Program-made: the position numbers and the translations under genes
In this document: positions 25,192-34,717 of the stretch, in pieces
Layout: every line of letters starts with the position of its first letter
How positions within the stretch are numbered: position 1 is the first letter of the stretch
DNA from: Chitinivibrionales bacterium
GTDB taxonomy: Bacteria; Fibrobacterota; Chitinivibrionia; Chitinivibrionales; WJKA01
Reading direction: 5' to 3'
NCBI GenBank assembly: GCA_014728295.1
Contig: WJLW01000024.1
Location: 35,272 to 99,271, forward strand
DNA length: 64,000 nucleotides
The notes under the pieces: generated by a model
The model's input: only the letters and a program-made list of their open reading frames with translations
Database searches by the model: none
Told to the model about the DNA's origin: nothing

Positions 25192-26133
25192 TCAAAATAC
25201 CAGGGCGCGATTTGCAATATGCATCACTTGTGCCTTGTAGCTTCGCGCTGCTGCGGGGGAATTTTGCCTGAAATGGCGGATCGGGATATACTTTTGCAGT
25301 TCATACAGCAGGTAGAAAACCGTGCGAGTTTGAGCTGCGGCGCTATTGTCGCGGGCTGATCCGTACCCCTCCCAGAAGGCCGGTTCGGATATGCCGCAGT
25401 AATCAAGCACGGCAAATTCAATTTCGGGGTCGCCCCACACGGCCCGGTCCCAGTCGATCAGTCCGGCTACGCTGTTGTGCCTGTCAATTAGTATGTTCTC
25501 GGCCCACACGTCCATGTGCAGCAGTGAAGATTTTACCGGTCGGTCGAAGAGATGAATGTGGGTGGCCAGCAGCGATTTCATGTGATGGCCTTCCTCCGGG
25601 GAGTAGTGCCCGCTGGCTATGACGTCATCGATGAGTTTATGCCACATCAGATAGAACGCATCGATCCAGCTCCGTTGCGGAGGGTGAGGATGATGCTGGC
25701 CGACATAGCCGTAGCTCTCGGATGTCCGGCCGTGCGCCTGTCGCAGATAATTCCCGATTTCACTGAGCACGTTCGCTTTGGATGCCGGACGCTGACTCAA
25801 CGGGTCGCCGTAAATGCGCTCCATAATCAGATAATCGCTTTCAATCAGTTCATGCGATTCGTCGAATGCAAGTATGCGGGGAACCGGAATTGATGTTGTG
25901 TCGAGCAGCACCTGATGAATGCCGGGCTCCTGTTTCATCATGTTGCGCTCGTAGAACAGGCAGAATGTATCCTGGGGCGGAGCTATGCGCAGGACATATT
26001 CTGCATCCGGCGCGGTAACGAACCAGGAAGTGTTGAATCTGCCCGTCAGAATACGGCTGAAAACCAGCTCGTTTGGATCGTACGGGAGATGACGGGTGAT
26101 ACACTGTGTCAATATTGCGTCGCTGAAGGCCAT
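25192..26133 (-). CDS. Aminoglycoside phosphotransferase (APH)-family kinase
   Basis: This 313-residue product has the APH/choline-kinase fold: nucleotide loop region LVFSRILTGRFNTSWFVT, the catalytic motif LLHMDVWAENIL (HxDxxxxN) and the metal-binding IDWDRAVWGDPEIEFA. Families with these motifs phosphorylate small molecules or proteins. Nothing in sequence or neighbourhood points to antibiotic resistance. It lies alone on the minus strand between purC and a peptidase-like lipoprotein gene. Confidence 0.85.
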   Translation of the reverse strand: MAFSDAILTQCITRHLPYDPNELVFSRILTGRFNTSWFVTAPDAEYVLRIAPPQDTFCLFYERNMMKQEPGIHQVLLDTTSIPVPRILAFDESHELIESDYLIMERIYGDPLSQRPASKANVLSEIGNYLRQAHGRTSESYGYVGQHHPHPPQRSWIDAFYLMWHKLIDDVIASGHYSPEEGHHMKSLLATHIHLFDRPVKSSLLHMDVWAENILIDRHNSVAGLIDWDRAVWGDPEIEFAVLDYCGISEPAFWEGYGSARDNSAAAQTRTVFYLLYELQKYIPIRHFRQNSPAAARSYKAQVMHIANRALVF

Positions 26134-26261
26134 GCTGTCATTTTTCTTTAGATACCGGCTGCAGCCGATATCTCACAATATAAAAAGGGATCAATTCTGC
26201 CGGGAGCGAAATTGCGGGATGCTGTTGATCCTATGCAAAAAGCAAAGGCAAATCTGTTCGC

Positions 26262-27749
26262 CTACGGCAAGGTATCCGCAATGCCCCAAGCTCCGCTTTT
26301 CGCCATCCAGTTGAACGCCTGTTTCAAGGTGTCAAGCGGTACGGCGCCGGTTGCATCGATGAAATTGTGGTAAATATCACCGATATCCGCCCCCGATTCC
26401 CGTTCGATATGTTCGCGATACTCGCTCCAGGAGAATGCACCCCCCTCATGCTGCTGCACGAACGGGCCGATCACCTCATCGAGGGTCGAGTTTCCCGCGG
26501 TCGCCTGCATAATGCGGGTGTCAAGTAACATGTTGACTTGGGCGCCTTTCATGTAGATTAGCTTGCCGAAACTTGCGCCCTCTTCAAATAAATTGACGCG
26601 TGCATATTCGTCCGTCAATTTATACTTTTTGACTTCATCTCTGCCGGAATAATTTTGCGTGACCAGTTCGTCGATTACGGGAGGCAGTGCCGCAACTTCA
26701 TTGCGTTTGGCAATCAGGTATCCAAGATAGGTTGCCGTGCCTTCTTTCCACCAGGGCATATCGACATCGCCGGTACGCACACCAACCCAGGCATGCGCCA
26801 GCTCGTGGGCCAGAACCATATTGAAAACGTCGAGCGAATCGATATGCGGCGGATCCAGTTGCGTGAACGCGTACATGCCTTCAAGCCCGCCCTTGTTTGC
26901 ACCGCGCAGGATGACGGTTAGCGGGGCGTTGTCGATCGTGCCGAACGATGCGCTCAAATCACCGACAATCTCCGCAAAGTCGTCCGCTATCCGGCGCGCC
27001 AGGTCGCTGTCGATACTGATCGTTGGTTCGATTGACACAAAGCGAAACGCCTGCCCGTTGGCGGTGCGTTGCGAAAGGATTCGTGTATTGGCCTCACTGC
27101 GGTCGATGATTGCCGACATGGAAAAAAGCAGTTGATAAGGGTTGTCAAATGCAACTTGTTGCGGGTCACCCAGAAGCACAAGCTCGTCGGCAATATCCCA
27201 GAACACCTCCAGGTCGAAGGACGTGCGCCATATGTCAATTAAACCGGGGCTGGTGTAAGGAACGATGAACAGGTGGGCGCCCCTGATCCAGCCGCCGGTA
27301 GCCGACACTGCCGGGATACCCATGTAATCGCGCTGGGTGGCATAATTGAGCGTGACATGGTAGCTGATACGCACCGGCACCTCACGTGCTGCAAATGCAA
27401 ATGTCATGCTCGTAATGTTTCCGGTTCGTATGCTGTCGAAGGAAACTGATACCTTTTCATTCGCGCGATTGACTATTTTGATGTTATGAAAATTTCTTCC
27501 CGTTTGGTCAAGCATCGGGTTGTCCGCATACAGCGGCGGCACGATAAATCGCACGGAATCCCCCGCTGGCCGGGAGCCGAGCGTTGCCATAATCGAAATA
27601 CTGTCCCGCGGCAGCCCGGAAATAGAAACTCGATAGTGGATTCCGTCAGTCGGTGCGGTCCATGGGCCCGGCTCTGTCGGTTGCTGACTGCAGCCTATTA
27701 TGACAACTATCGGGAACGCACTGATCAAGCATTTATATCTAAAACGCAC
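26262..27749 (-). CDS. Lipoprotein with gluzincin-type metallopeptidase domain
   Basis: This 495-residue product starts at GTG 27749, with AAGG ten bases upstream. The signal sequence ends in a lipobox (PIVVIIGC). A beta-rich region follows to about residue 250, then the zinc motif LAHELAHAWVGV (HExxH) with the downstream WWKEGTATYLGY supplying the third ligand Glu, as in peptidase MA/M1-like gluzincins. The C-terminal helical part (GAFSWSEYREHIERESGADI) resembles the M1 helical domain. It is expected to sit on the outer or inner membrane facing the periplasm or surface. The substrate is unknown. Confidence 0.8.
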   Translation of the reverse strand: MRFRYKCLISAFPIVVIIGCSQQPTEPGPWTAPTDGIHYRVSISGLPRDSISIMATLGSRPAGDSVRFIVPPLYADNPMLDQTGRNFHNIKIVNRANEKVSVSFDSIRTGNITSMTFAFAAREVPVRISYHVTLNYATQRDYMGIPAVSATGGWIRGAHLFIVPYTSPGLIDIWRTSFDLEVFWDIADELVLLGDPQQVAFDNPYQLLFSMSAIIDRSEANTRILSQRTANGQAFRFVSIEPTISIDSDLARRIADDFAEIVGDLSASFGTIDNAPLTVILRGANKGGLEGMYAFTQLDPPHIDSLDVFNMVLAHELAHAWVGVRTGDVDMPWWKEGTATYLGYLIAKRNEVAALPPVIDELVTQNYSGRDEVKKYKLTDEYARVNLFEEGASFGKLIYMKGAQVNMLLDTRIMQATAGNSTLDEVIGPFVQQHEGGAFSWSEYREHIERESGADIGDIYHNFIDATGAVPLDTLKQAFNWMAKSGAWGIADTLP

Positions 27750-27849
27750 TTATGGTTGCCTTTCAAAAAAGTCAGCGTATCCGGCTTGCAATAACCCTTG
27801 AGTAATAATATAATTTCAAAGGCTATTCACATTTCCAGCAGACTGATTC

Positions 27850-28581
27850 ATGAGATACGCCATTGTATCCGACATTCACGGGAATAAAGAAGCCCTCCTG
27901 GCAGTAGTCAAGGACACTGAAAAGCGTCTGATCGACGAGGTAATCTGTCTAGGCGATGTCGTCGGCTATTATCCGGATCCGGAAGCCTGTATCGATATCG
28001 TCCGGGAGAGCACTTCTTCCTGCCTGGCGGGAAATCATGATTATGCTGCTATCGGGAGGGTGGATACCAAAACATTTACCTACTACGCCTATACGGCTAT
28101 GGAGTGGACAAAAAAGAATCTTTCCGAAAAATCAAAAGATTATCTTGCATCGTTGCCGCTGACCGTGCGGCGCGAAAATCTCTTTTTCAGCCACTCGTCT
28201 CCCTCGACCCGCGAGCCCTGGGCCTATGTTTTTCCGGACAGCGAACTGGCGGTGTATGAGGCATTCAGCGCGCTTACCTGTCAATTGAGTTTCATCGGCC
28301 ACACGCATTGGCCTTCAATCATGTATCAGGAAGACGAAAAAATTATTCTGCACTCCGATCATTCGATCGACATGAAAGATAACTGTTTTTATCTTGTCAA
28401 CGTAGGATCGGTCGGCCAGCCCCGTGATTTCGATCCGCGTTCCTGTTATGCAATTTTCGACAGTCGCCTCAGACGCATCGAGCTGGTAAGAGTCGAATAT
28501 GATTTTACCCTCACGCAAAGGAAAATTGTCGAGAATAATCTGCCGCTGTTCCTGGCCGAGCGCCTGGAAAAAGGCCGATAA
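27850..28581 (+). CDS. Metallophosphoesterase (calcineurin-like)
   Basis: This 243-residue protein has all the dimetal motifs: SDIHGN near the N-terminus, CLGDVVGYYPDP, AGNHDYA, FSHSSP and FIGHTHWPS. The absence of a signal peptide suggests a cytoplasmic phosphodiesterase or phosphatase of the YfcE/PrpE-like group. Substrate unknown. It is flanked by divergent and convergent single genes. Confidence 0.92.
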   Translation: MRYAIVSDIHGNKEALLAVVKDTEKRLIDEVICLGDVVGYYPDPEACIDIVRESTSSCLAGNHDYAAIGRVDTKTFTYYAYTAMEWTKKNLSEKSKDYLASLPLTVRRENLFFSHSSPSTREPWAYVFPDSELAVYEAFSALTCQLSFIGHTHWPSIMYQEDEKIILHSDHSIDMKDNCFYLVNVGSVGQPRDFDPRSCYAIFDSRLRRIELVRVEYDFTLTQRKIVENNLPLFLAERLEKGR

Positions 28582-28586
28582 CGAAT

Positions 28587-30485
28587 TTAGTCCGGCTGAC
28601 TTACCATAACTCCGTTTTCAAATTCACTTCTGGTAACAAGCTCTCCCTCTTCATCGTAAGTTCTGGTGACACCGATTTTAAGACCGTCGCGGTACTTCAT
28701 TGACGTTTGCACCTTTCCGTCGGGATAGTACCATACGAATTTGCCGTCTTTGCGTCCATCCCGGTATCCCATGCGAAAATGGCGTTGTCCGGATTCGTAG
28801 TAGCCGTGAATTGTCGATCGGTCATTGCGCTTGCTGCGGCTGATTTTTTCGCGAATGCCCCCGGTGCGATAATAGCTGATTTGATCACCGACCGATTTGC
28901 CGTTTACATAGGCGGCGAATTCCTTGAGGGCGCCGTTGGCGTAATATTCCTTGTATTCGCCTTCAAGAACGCCGTTTTTCACGTGCTTTATCGATTGCAA
29001 CTGGCCGTTTTCAAAGTAGCTTTTTACCATGCCCTGCTCTTTGCCGCTTTCGAAATAGACGATTTCCTTTATTTTTCCCGATTCATAATACGTTGTCGTC
29101 GGTCCCTGATTTACACCGTGTTTCATACTGGTTTCTTTGCGTATCTTGCCGCTTTTATAAAAGAGACGGGAGACACCTTCTGGCTGATCGAGCTTGTAGG
29201 TGATTCGTGCCCGTTTATTTCCATTTTCATAATAAAACAATGCCGTGCCGTTCAGCTTACCTTCTTCATACTGCGTTTTTTCGCGAATGGCACCGGTTGC
29301 ATAATACTTCAGCGCCGTGCCGACGGGAACGCCATCTTCAAAATGAATCGATTCCAGCAACTCTCCCTGGGGATGGTACACGCGCGTCGGGCCGTGCCGT
29401 AATCCGTTGTCAAAATCGATTTCCGACCGTATCCGGCCGTTACGATAATAGAGCCTGGCGGTGCCGTCCGGCCGATTGTCGACAAAGTCAAGTTCTCCGC
29501 GTACGCTTCCATTGGGGAAATAATAGACTGAATAACCGTTCCTGACGTCCTCCTTGTAACAGGCTTCCTCCATTTTGGAACCGTTTTCATAGTAGGTTGT
29601 GCGCACATCGCATTCGTCAAATGCCTCTTCGGGAATGTGCACGAGGTGCTTCTCGACCGTCTGGCGGGGTGTCGTAACGGTTGCTGTATCAACTGCCTGC
29701 AGGTCTTCCTCTTCGAAAATGTCGCCAAAATCAACAACTGACGTGTCGCGCTGCTCCGGCGCCGGTTTTTTGGGGATTGCCGGGAAGCCGATTATCTCAT
29801 AGACCATGCGGCGATAGGTTCGGGCCAGCGCGAAGGTGGAATCCGCTTCGAGCGCACGGGTATAGTGTTGCGCCGCCGTATCGAGCGCAACGCTGTCGTG
29901 TATGCCGCGGTGAGCATTGAGGCCTTTACCGAACCCGGCCAGCGCGGCGATATTTTGCGACCCATGCGATTCAACTTTATTGCGCACGTATTCTCCGAGC
30001 GGTACGTCCAGCACGCTGCAGATCGATTGAGTGAGTTCGTTGAGCACCGGCATGATCTCGGCGCCGCGCATAGGCACGTCGCGCTCGAACGTTCGAAAGA
30101 TAAGGCCTGATTCCGTATCAATTACCTTGGCTGAAATACGGCAGGTGTTAAGCGTAATGAGATATTGCCCTTTTATCGTCATGGAAATGCCGAACACATC
30201 ACCGGCCCGGCGCAGTTTGTCTTTGTCGATAATTTGGCTTTCTGCAGAATTGGTTGTTTCGATAAAATCGGCCAGTCTGGTTCTGTCAAGAACTTCAATG
30301 CCGGTTTCCTCAAGCTTGACACTGACCAGTTCGGCCAGTGCATACCCGAAACCGGGCCGCGCCTTGTCGGCAATCATGCTGGTAAAGGGAAGCACGGCAG
30401 TCGAAGTCGGTGTTGGGGATTGCCCGAACACGGTAGCCTTGATGCACACACTTGCTACCAGGGAAAATCGGATCATGCGTTTCAT
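28587..30485 (-). CDS. CsgG-like/MORN-repeat secreted protein
   Basis: The product has about 632 residues; I prefer ATG 30485 because it places the signal MKRMIRFSLVASVCIKATVFGQS at the N-terminus (GTG 30503 is the listed alternative). Residues up to about 150 form an alpha/beta domain like those in CsgG/TolB-N type lipoprotein regulators (TAVLPFTSMI, YALAELVSVKLEETGIEVLDR). After a linker, about a dozen MORN_2-type repeats of some 23 residues follow (YYENGNKRARITYKLDQPEG; YYESGKIKEIVYFESGKEQG). Repeats of this kind occur in YwqK-like proteins and many surface proteins of the FCB group. The function is unknown; a surface or ligand-binding role is plausible. Confidence 0.82.
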   Translation of the reverse strand: MKRMIRFSLVASVCIKATVFGQSPTPTSTAVLPFTSMIADKARPGFGYALAELVSVKLEETGIEVLDRTRLADFIETTNSAESQIIDKDKLRRAGDVFGISMTIKGQYLITLNTCRISAKVIDTESGLIFRTFERDVPMRGAEIMPVLNELTQSICSVLDVPLGEYVRNKVESHGSQNIAALAGFGKGLNAHRGIHDSVALDTAAQHYTRALEADSTFALARTYRRMVYEIIGFPAIPKKPAPEQRDTSVVDFGDIFEEEDLQAVDTATVTTPRQTVEKHLVHIPEEAFDECDVRTTYYENGSKMEEACYKEDVRNGYSVYYFPNGSVRGELDFVDNRPDGTARLYYRNGRIRSEIDFDNGLRHGPTRVYHPQGELLESIHFEDGVPVGTALKYYATGAIREKTQYEEGKLNGTALFYYENGNKRARITYKLDQPEGVSRLFYKSGKIRKETSMKHGVNQGPTTTYYESGKIKEIVYFESGKEQGMVKSYFENGQLQSIKHVKNGVLEGEYKEYYANGALKEFAAYVNGKSVGDQISYYRTGGIREKISRSKRNDRSTIHGYYESGQRHFRMGYRDGRKDGKFVWYYPDGKVQTSMKYRDGLKIGVTRTYDEEGELVTRSEFENGVMVSQPD

Positions 30486-30669
30486 GCTGGTGTTTCTGCT
30501 CACTTCAAATATCGTTATCTGACTACAATTGCCTTAATTATACAATACATGCCGGTATGCATACAGTGCTTGCCGTCACAATCTGAAAATGGTATACTCA
30601 AAAATCAGGCCGGGCGCATAAGCTGTGCACCCCGGCTGCTGTTTTGTGGGAATCAACCAAGGCGAGAGT

Positions 30670-31761
30670 ATGTCGATCGGCAATCGCACCTTTTTTACCG
30701 CAGAGCACATTCTGGCTCACAAAGGCAGTGCTCCGGCACAACTGGCCGAGCAGGTGGTATACTGTCTGGAACTGGTTGCCGAGCTGGTAGGGCAGGGGCT
30801 GGACTACCAGTTCAAAGGCGGTAATTCACTGCTGGTTATCTTGCAGGATCCGCAACGCTTTTCGATAGACGTCGATATAGCCACCGATGAGCCGCGGGAG
30901 AAAATTGAAACCTGCCTCTCATCGTTAACGGCGCTTTCGGACGTCTTTTCGCGCTGGGAACCGCGCAAACATAAAACCAAACCCTGGATCCCTCTTGCCA
31001 GCTACTACCTTTATTTCGATTCACGTTTCGTTGCGCCCGAAGATGCGTTTATCATGCTTGACGTTCAGCTCAGCAAAAGCCCCTACGCCACCGAGCCGAA
31101 AAAAATTCAATGCCGTCGTCTCTATACCGCAGACGTGAAGGTCAACGTACCCACACCCGGGGCCATCATCGGCGACAAGCTACTGACTCTGGGACCGTCA
31201 ACTCTAGGCATTCCGATTGGTAAAGGCAAAGATGCTCAGCGCATCAAGCATGCATTTGATGTGAGCCTGCTGCTGGAAACCGGGCCCGCAGCATCAGAAA
31301 TCAGAGAGAGTTTTTGCGCCTGCATCGGTCACGAGGAAGAAATTCAACAGCGAACCATTCCGATTGACGAGGTCGTATTCGATACGCTCAAGCTCTGCGC
31401 GAGCGTCGCCGGATTCGAACACAAACCTCAAGCAGATGCTGATCGCCTGCATCCCTATCTGTACGAAAACTGTATCGGACTGCCGGATTTTATGCCGCAT
31501 GTGTTTGCGCGACCCTACGACTGGGCCACTCTGCAGGTCGACTTTTCGCGCGTTGCCCTCGCCCTGTGCGCCGCACATGATGATAAGCTTGACGAACAGC
31601 AGTTTGCTCTGATGCTCGATCCGGTCTTTGAATCACACTCTCTTCACCTGATCGACGAGGGGATTTTGCATCATAATCAGCTCGCCCGGAATAACTGGGC
31701 GAAGGTCTGCAGCCGAATGGGTCGTCGCTTTGCCGAATTATCCCCCGTCCAGAGTGACTGA
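30670..31761 (+). CDS. AbiEii/nucleotidyltransferase-superfamily toxin-like protein
   Basis: The start is ATG 30670 behind AAGGCGAGAG; the ORF start at 30625 is not needed. The product of about 363 residues has the AbiEii-type nucleotidyltransferase motifs: FKGGNSLLVI followed by FSIDVDIAT (the GG...S-x-D-x-D metal motif). A later IIGDKLLTLGPSTLGIP, then KGKDAQRIKHAFDVSLLLE, matches the conserved EKL...K..R..FD.. part of AbiEii. In AbiE systems this protein is the type IV toxin that modifies nucleic acid. The usual AbiEi antitoxin gene is not upstream. A 53-residue ORF overlaps its stop instead. Confidence 0.84.
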   Translation: MSIGNRTFFTAEHILAHKGSAPAQLAEQVVYCLELVAELVGQGLDYQFKGGNSLLVILQDPQRFSIDVDIATDEPREKIETCLSSLTALSDVFSRWEPRKHKTKPWIPLASYYLYFDSRFVAPEDAFIMLDVQLSKSPYATEPKKIQCRRLYTADVKVNVPTPGAIIGDKLLTLGPSTLGIPIGKGKDAQRIKHAFDVSLLLETGPAASEIRESFCACIGHEEEIQQRTIPIDEVVFDTLKLCASVAGFEHKPQADADRLHPYLYENCIGLPDFMPHVFARPYDWATLQVDFSRVALALCAAHDDKLDEQQFALMLDPVFESHSLHLIDEGILHHNQLARNNWAKVCSRMGRRFAELSPVQSD

Positions 31762-31922
31762 TGAATACTATTCATACTATCGCGCAACTACGTCAGCAGG
31801 CGGCACACATCAAAAAGGCCGCCGGCTCCCGCCTCATCACCCGCCAGGAAGTCATCGTGCTTGCGGCCGAAGAGCTTGCACGAACTTATACCCGTGACGA
31901 AAAACGGGCTTCCGGCTCATGA
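31761..31922 (+). CDS. Small hypothetical protein (53 residues), AbiEii operon
   Basis: This gene is not in the ORF track. ATG 31761 shares its A with the TGA of the AbiEii-like gene, and its own TGA overlaps the ATG of the glycosyltransferase gene by four bases. The product, MNTIHTIAQLRQQAAHIKKA followed by AGSRLITRQEVIVLAAEELA and a short basic tail, is a two-helix-like small protein. No family is recognised. Its placement inside a tightly overlapping triplet makes it likely to be translated, and it is a candidate partner or antitoxin for the AbiEii-like protein. Confidence 0.68.
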   Translation: MNTIHTIAQLRQQAAHIKKAAGSRLITRQEVIVLAAEELARTYTRDEKRASGS

Positions 31923-33475
31923 ACGCTTCAACTGTCGATAAGACGCTGGTTGTATTGCCCAATAACCTGGGCGATGTCATCATGGCTACGCCTCTGCTCG
32001 AAGGGTTGCGGAAAAATCATGCGCCGGGATTCATTGCCTATCTGGTGGAAGAGGGATTCGAGGCGGGTCTTATCAATAATCCACATGTCGATACCATTAT
32101 CACCTTTCCTCGGCGGCACATACGCAATCTGCTGAATTCCGCCAATTGCCAGGAAGGCATCCAGGATCTGACCAGCACGCTCTATGGCATAGATGGATTG
32201 CAGTTCGATACGATTGTTAATCTCAGCCAGCATCCGTATGTTTCATACCTTGTCTCTGCAATTTACGCCCGCAACAGGATGGGACAGCATTTTCTGCTCG
32301 AAGGCAATCACGCCGTTGACGACGACTGGTCACAGTATCTTTATGCCGTCCCCTTTGCCCGAAGTTGCAACGACCTGCACGCAACGGATGTTTATCGGCG
32401 GATCGCCGGTGCTTGCGAGCATTGCGGCCGGGGAACCATTGTGCTGAGCAAAGATGAACTGCAAGATGCCGGCCGGCTTCTGGCCGAATGCGGCGTTCGG
32501 TCTGAAGCCACAAAACTCATGCTCTTTCAGCCCGGGGCCGCGATGGCGTCGAAGCGATGGGGCGTAGACTCCTTTGTAGCGCTTGGCCGCCGCCTGACGA
32601 ATGTGGGCTGGACCATTGGCGTGATGGGCGCACCATTTGAAAAAGAAGAAGCCGGCGCTATCGTCAACGGTATCGAGCAATCGGCCTTTTTGCTTGCCGG
32701 ACACACCTCATTTCGGCAGGCAATCGGGATAACGGCGCATGCCGGAGGCCTGGTAACCGGCGATACGGCACTGATGCATGCCGCAGCCGCATTGCAGACG
32801 CCGCTTTATGCGCTTTTCGGCTCCACGAGTCCTGTAGAAACCGGTCCTTACGCTTCCGGATGCTGGGTCTTCTCGGCAAGGTGCAAAAAGCGGCCGTGCT
32901 TCAGGGAGAGCTGCGACGCAATGAGTTGCATGAAGTCAATCGCCGCTGACGATGTGTTTCATTGCATTCACCATCAGGCTCCGCCCTCGGGTGCACGGTG
33001 TGACATATTTCGTACGGTTTTGGAACCAAACGGCGATTACAGCCTGATCCCCGTTGCCGGTGCAGAACAGTATTATGTGAACACGGCCGATGCGGTTATA
33101 CTCAGGTCGGCCTTTGAGGAGCACGTACAGGTAGCCCACCTGATAGATGAGCTGGACTTGCAGCAGACTTGCCGCAACGGCGGGCAATTGCTTGAGAAAC
33201 TGCATGCCATGATCGATCTCCTTCAGCAATTCACCGAAAGCAAAGACCGCAGCCATATCACCAACTTTGAGCATATGAAAGGCAGTCTCGAAACTCTGGA
33301 AGGAATCGGCGCGTTCTGGAAGGCGGTGCTCAATATTCGGCTCAACAGCATTACGCTGTGCGATCCGCTCCGGGCAATCACGGCATCATTGCAGGTTTGT
33401 CGGAGGACCGCCCGGCAGATCGAGCAGGCAATCGCCCCTCATACAGCTTCGATCGAAAGCTCAATCACGGAATAA
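31919..33475 (+). CDS. Glycosyltransferase family 9 (heptosyltransferase-like) with C-terminal extension
   Basis: This 518-residue protein has an N-terminal Rossmann-like domain starting TLVVLPNNLGDVIMATPLLEGLR, the signature of GT9 ADP-heptose:LPS heptosyltransferases. The second domain contains LFQPGAAMASKRWG (donor-binding), TGDTALMHAAAALQTPLYALFG and GSTSPVETGPY. GT9 enzymes are about 340 residues long. Here roughly 150 extra residues follow, mostly helical, with no recognised domain. It starts by ATGA overlap with the small ORF, so the AbiEii-like gene, the small protein and this transferase form one transcription unit. Confidence 0.86.
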   Translation: MNASTVDKTLVVLPNNLGDVIMATPLLEGLRKNHAPGFIAYLVEEGFEAGLINNPHVDTIITFPRRHIRNLLNSANCQEGIQDLTSTLYGIDGLQFDTIVNLSQHPYVSYLVSAIYARNRMGQHFLLEGNHAVDDDWSQYLYAVPFARSCNDLHATDVYRRIAGACEHCGRGTIVLSKDELQDAGRLLAECGVRSEATKLMLFQPGAAMASKRWGVDSFVALGRRLTNVGWTIGVMGAPFEKEEAGAIVNGIEQSAFLLAGHTSFRQAIGITAHAGGLVTGDTALMHAAAALQTPLYALFGSTSPVETGPYASGCWVFSARCKKRPCFRESCDAMSCMKSIAADDVFHCIHHQAPPSGARCDIFRTVLEPNGDYSLIPVAGAEQYYVNTADAVILRSAFEEHVQVAHLIDELDLQQTCRNGGQLLEKLHAMIDLLQQFTESKDRSHITNFEHMKGSLETLEGIGAFWKAVLNIRLNSITLCDPLRAITASLQVCRRTARQIEQAIAPHTASIESSITE

Positions 33476-34445
33476 ATTTGCGTATTCTCTCCCAGCCTGC
33501 GTCGGGTATCGTTGCGCCGATCACCTGGCAGACTTCATACCCGCAGGCCGAGCCCAGCTTACCGCATGTTTCCAGCGCATAGCCTTTTGCCAGACCATAC
33601 AAAAACCCCGATGCCCATAAATCCCCGGCTCCGGTTGTATCGATTGCGCTGCCGTCACCCATGATTTCGTTGCGAACCACTTCACTGCCGTGAGCTATGA
33701 AGCTGCCGCGCTTGCCTAGTTTCAGCACCGCATATTCGGCATGTTTGCGCAATGCAGCCAGCGTCTGCTGCTCATCATCCATGCCGGTAAAGGCGCGCGC
33801 TTCGTCCTCATTGGCAATCAAAATATCAACGTACTCATCAACCAGCTCGTCAAGGATTTCTTTATTGGCTTCAACGACCGTAAATGCAGCCAGGTCCAAG
33901 GAAACTTTTGCACCGGCCTGTTGTGCCGACTGCAGTGCCTTTTCTATAAGTGGCTTATTAAAGAGCAGATACCCCTCGATATGGACAATGGCCGTGCCGG
34001 AAAACATGTCCGGGCCGATCTCCTCTGCCTGGGCCTCGGATGCTGCGCCCAGAAAGGTAAACATTGTGCGTTGTGCGTCCGGGGTTATAACCGAAAGTAC
34101 GCGCCCGGTGGGAGAGTCGGTTTGCGCCAGAAATGGTTCGACATTGCTTTTTTTCAGGCTTCCCTCAAAGATATCGCCAAGCTCATCCCTGCCGCGTTTG
34201 CCGATGAAGCGTGCGTTGCCGCCCAATCTGCCTGCGCCGACTATAGTATTGCAGGCCGAGCCGCCCGCAACCGTCTCATATTCTTTGCCGGATTTCTGCA
34301 GTATTTCTGCTATGCGCTCGCTGTCGACCAGTGTCATGCCGCCCTTGGGGGCGTTGCAGCTCTTAAGAAACGCATCACTTTCCTGCAGAAGAATGTCAAC
34401 CAACGCCGACCCAATACCGGTAATTGCTTTGCTTGAGGAATTCAT
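33465..34445 (-). CDS. PfkB-family carbohydrate or nucleoside kinase
   Basis: This protein of about 326 residues uses Met 4 of the listed ORF as start, because AAGG in AAGGTGAGTCAC lies just upstream. Motifs: GIGSALVDILL at the N-terminus, AGGSACNTIVGAGRLGG as PfkB signature 1, and DTTGAGDLWASGFLYG as signature 2, with the catalytic Asp. The TPDAQRTMFTFLGAASEA segment is like adenosine-kinase-type members. Substrate is not determined: ribokinase, adenosine kinase and fructokinase are possible. The 3' end overlaps the convergent GT9 gene by 11 bp. Confidence 0.9.
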   Translation of the reverse strand: MNSSSKAITGIGSALVDILLQESDAFLKSCNAPKGGMTLVDSERIAEILQKSGKEYETVAGGSACNTIVGAGRLGGNARFIGKRGRDELGDIFEGSLKKSNVEPFLAQTDSPTGRVLSVITPDAQRTMFTFLGAASEAQAEEIGPDMFSGTAIVHIEGYLLFNKPLIEKALQSAQQAGAKVSLDLAAFTVVEANKEILDELVDEYVDILIANEDEARAFTGMDDEQQTLAALRKHAEYAVLKLGKRGSFIAHGSEVVRNEIMGDGSAIDTTGAGDLWASGFLYGLAKGYALETCGKLGSACGYEVCQVIGATIPDAGWERIRKFIP

Positions 34446-34717
34446 GTGACTCACCTTAGTGTTAATTGTTGCTTATTTTCCGGCCCAAAATATAGTATCT
34501 GACAACTTGCCGGTTTGTTTCCGGCGTAATGCGCAATTTCACAAAGTAATAATAATTGATCGAAAAATGACAAATTATGTGCAAAAAGAATGAATCCATA
34601 AATTTTAGCTGCGCTCCAAGACGCTTACTGCTATATTATAGCCTGCCCTCGAAAAATGACGTTGCTACTACTCGTGTTTGCCGCCGGAAGCGTATAACGG
34701 TTTTCAGGCTATGAGAA

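Noticed and set aside
25192-26133. APH-family gene as an antibiotic-resistance gene
   Set aside because: Only fold-level motifs match; neighbourhood is housekeeping and there is no mobile context there.
33697-34449. 250-residue plus-strand ORF opposite the PfkB kinase
   Set aside because: Antisense of a gene with clear PfkB signatures; Ser/Ala-rich artefact.
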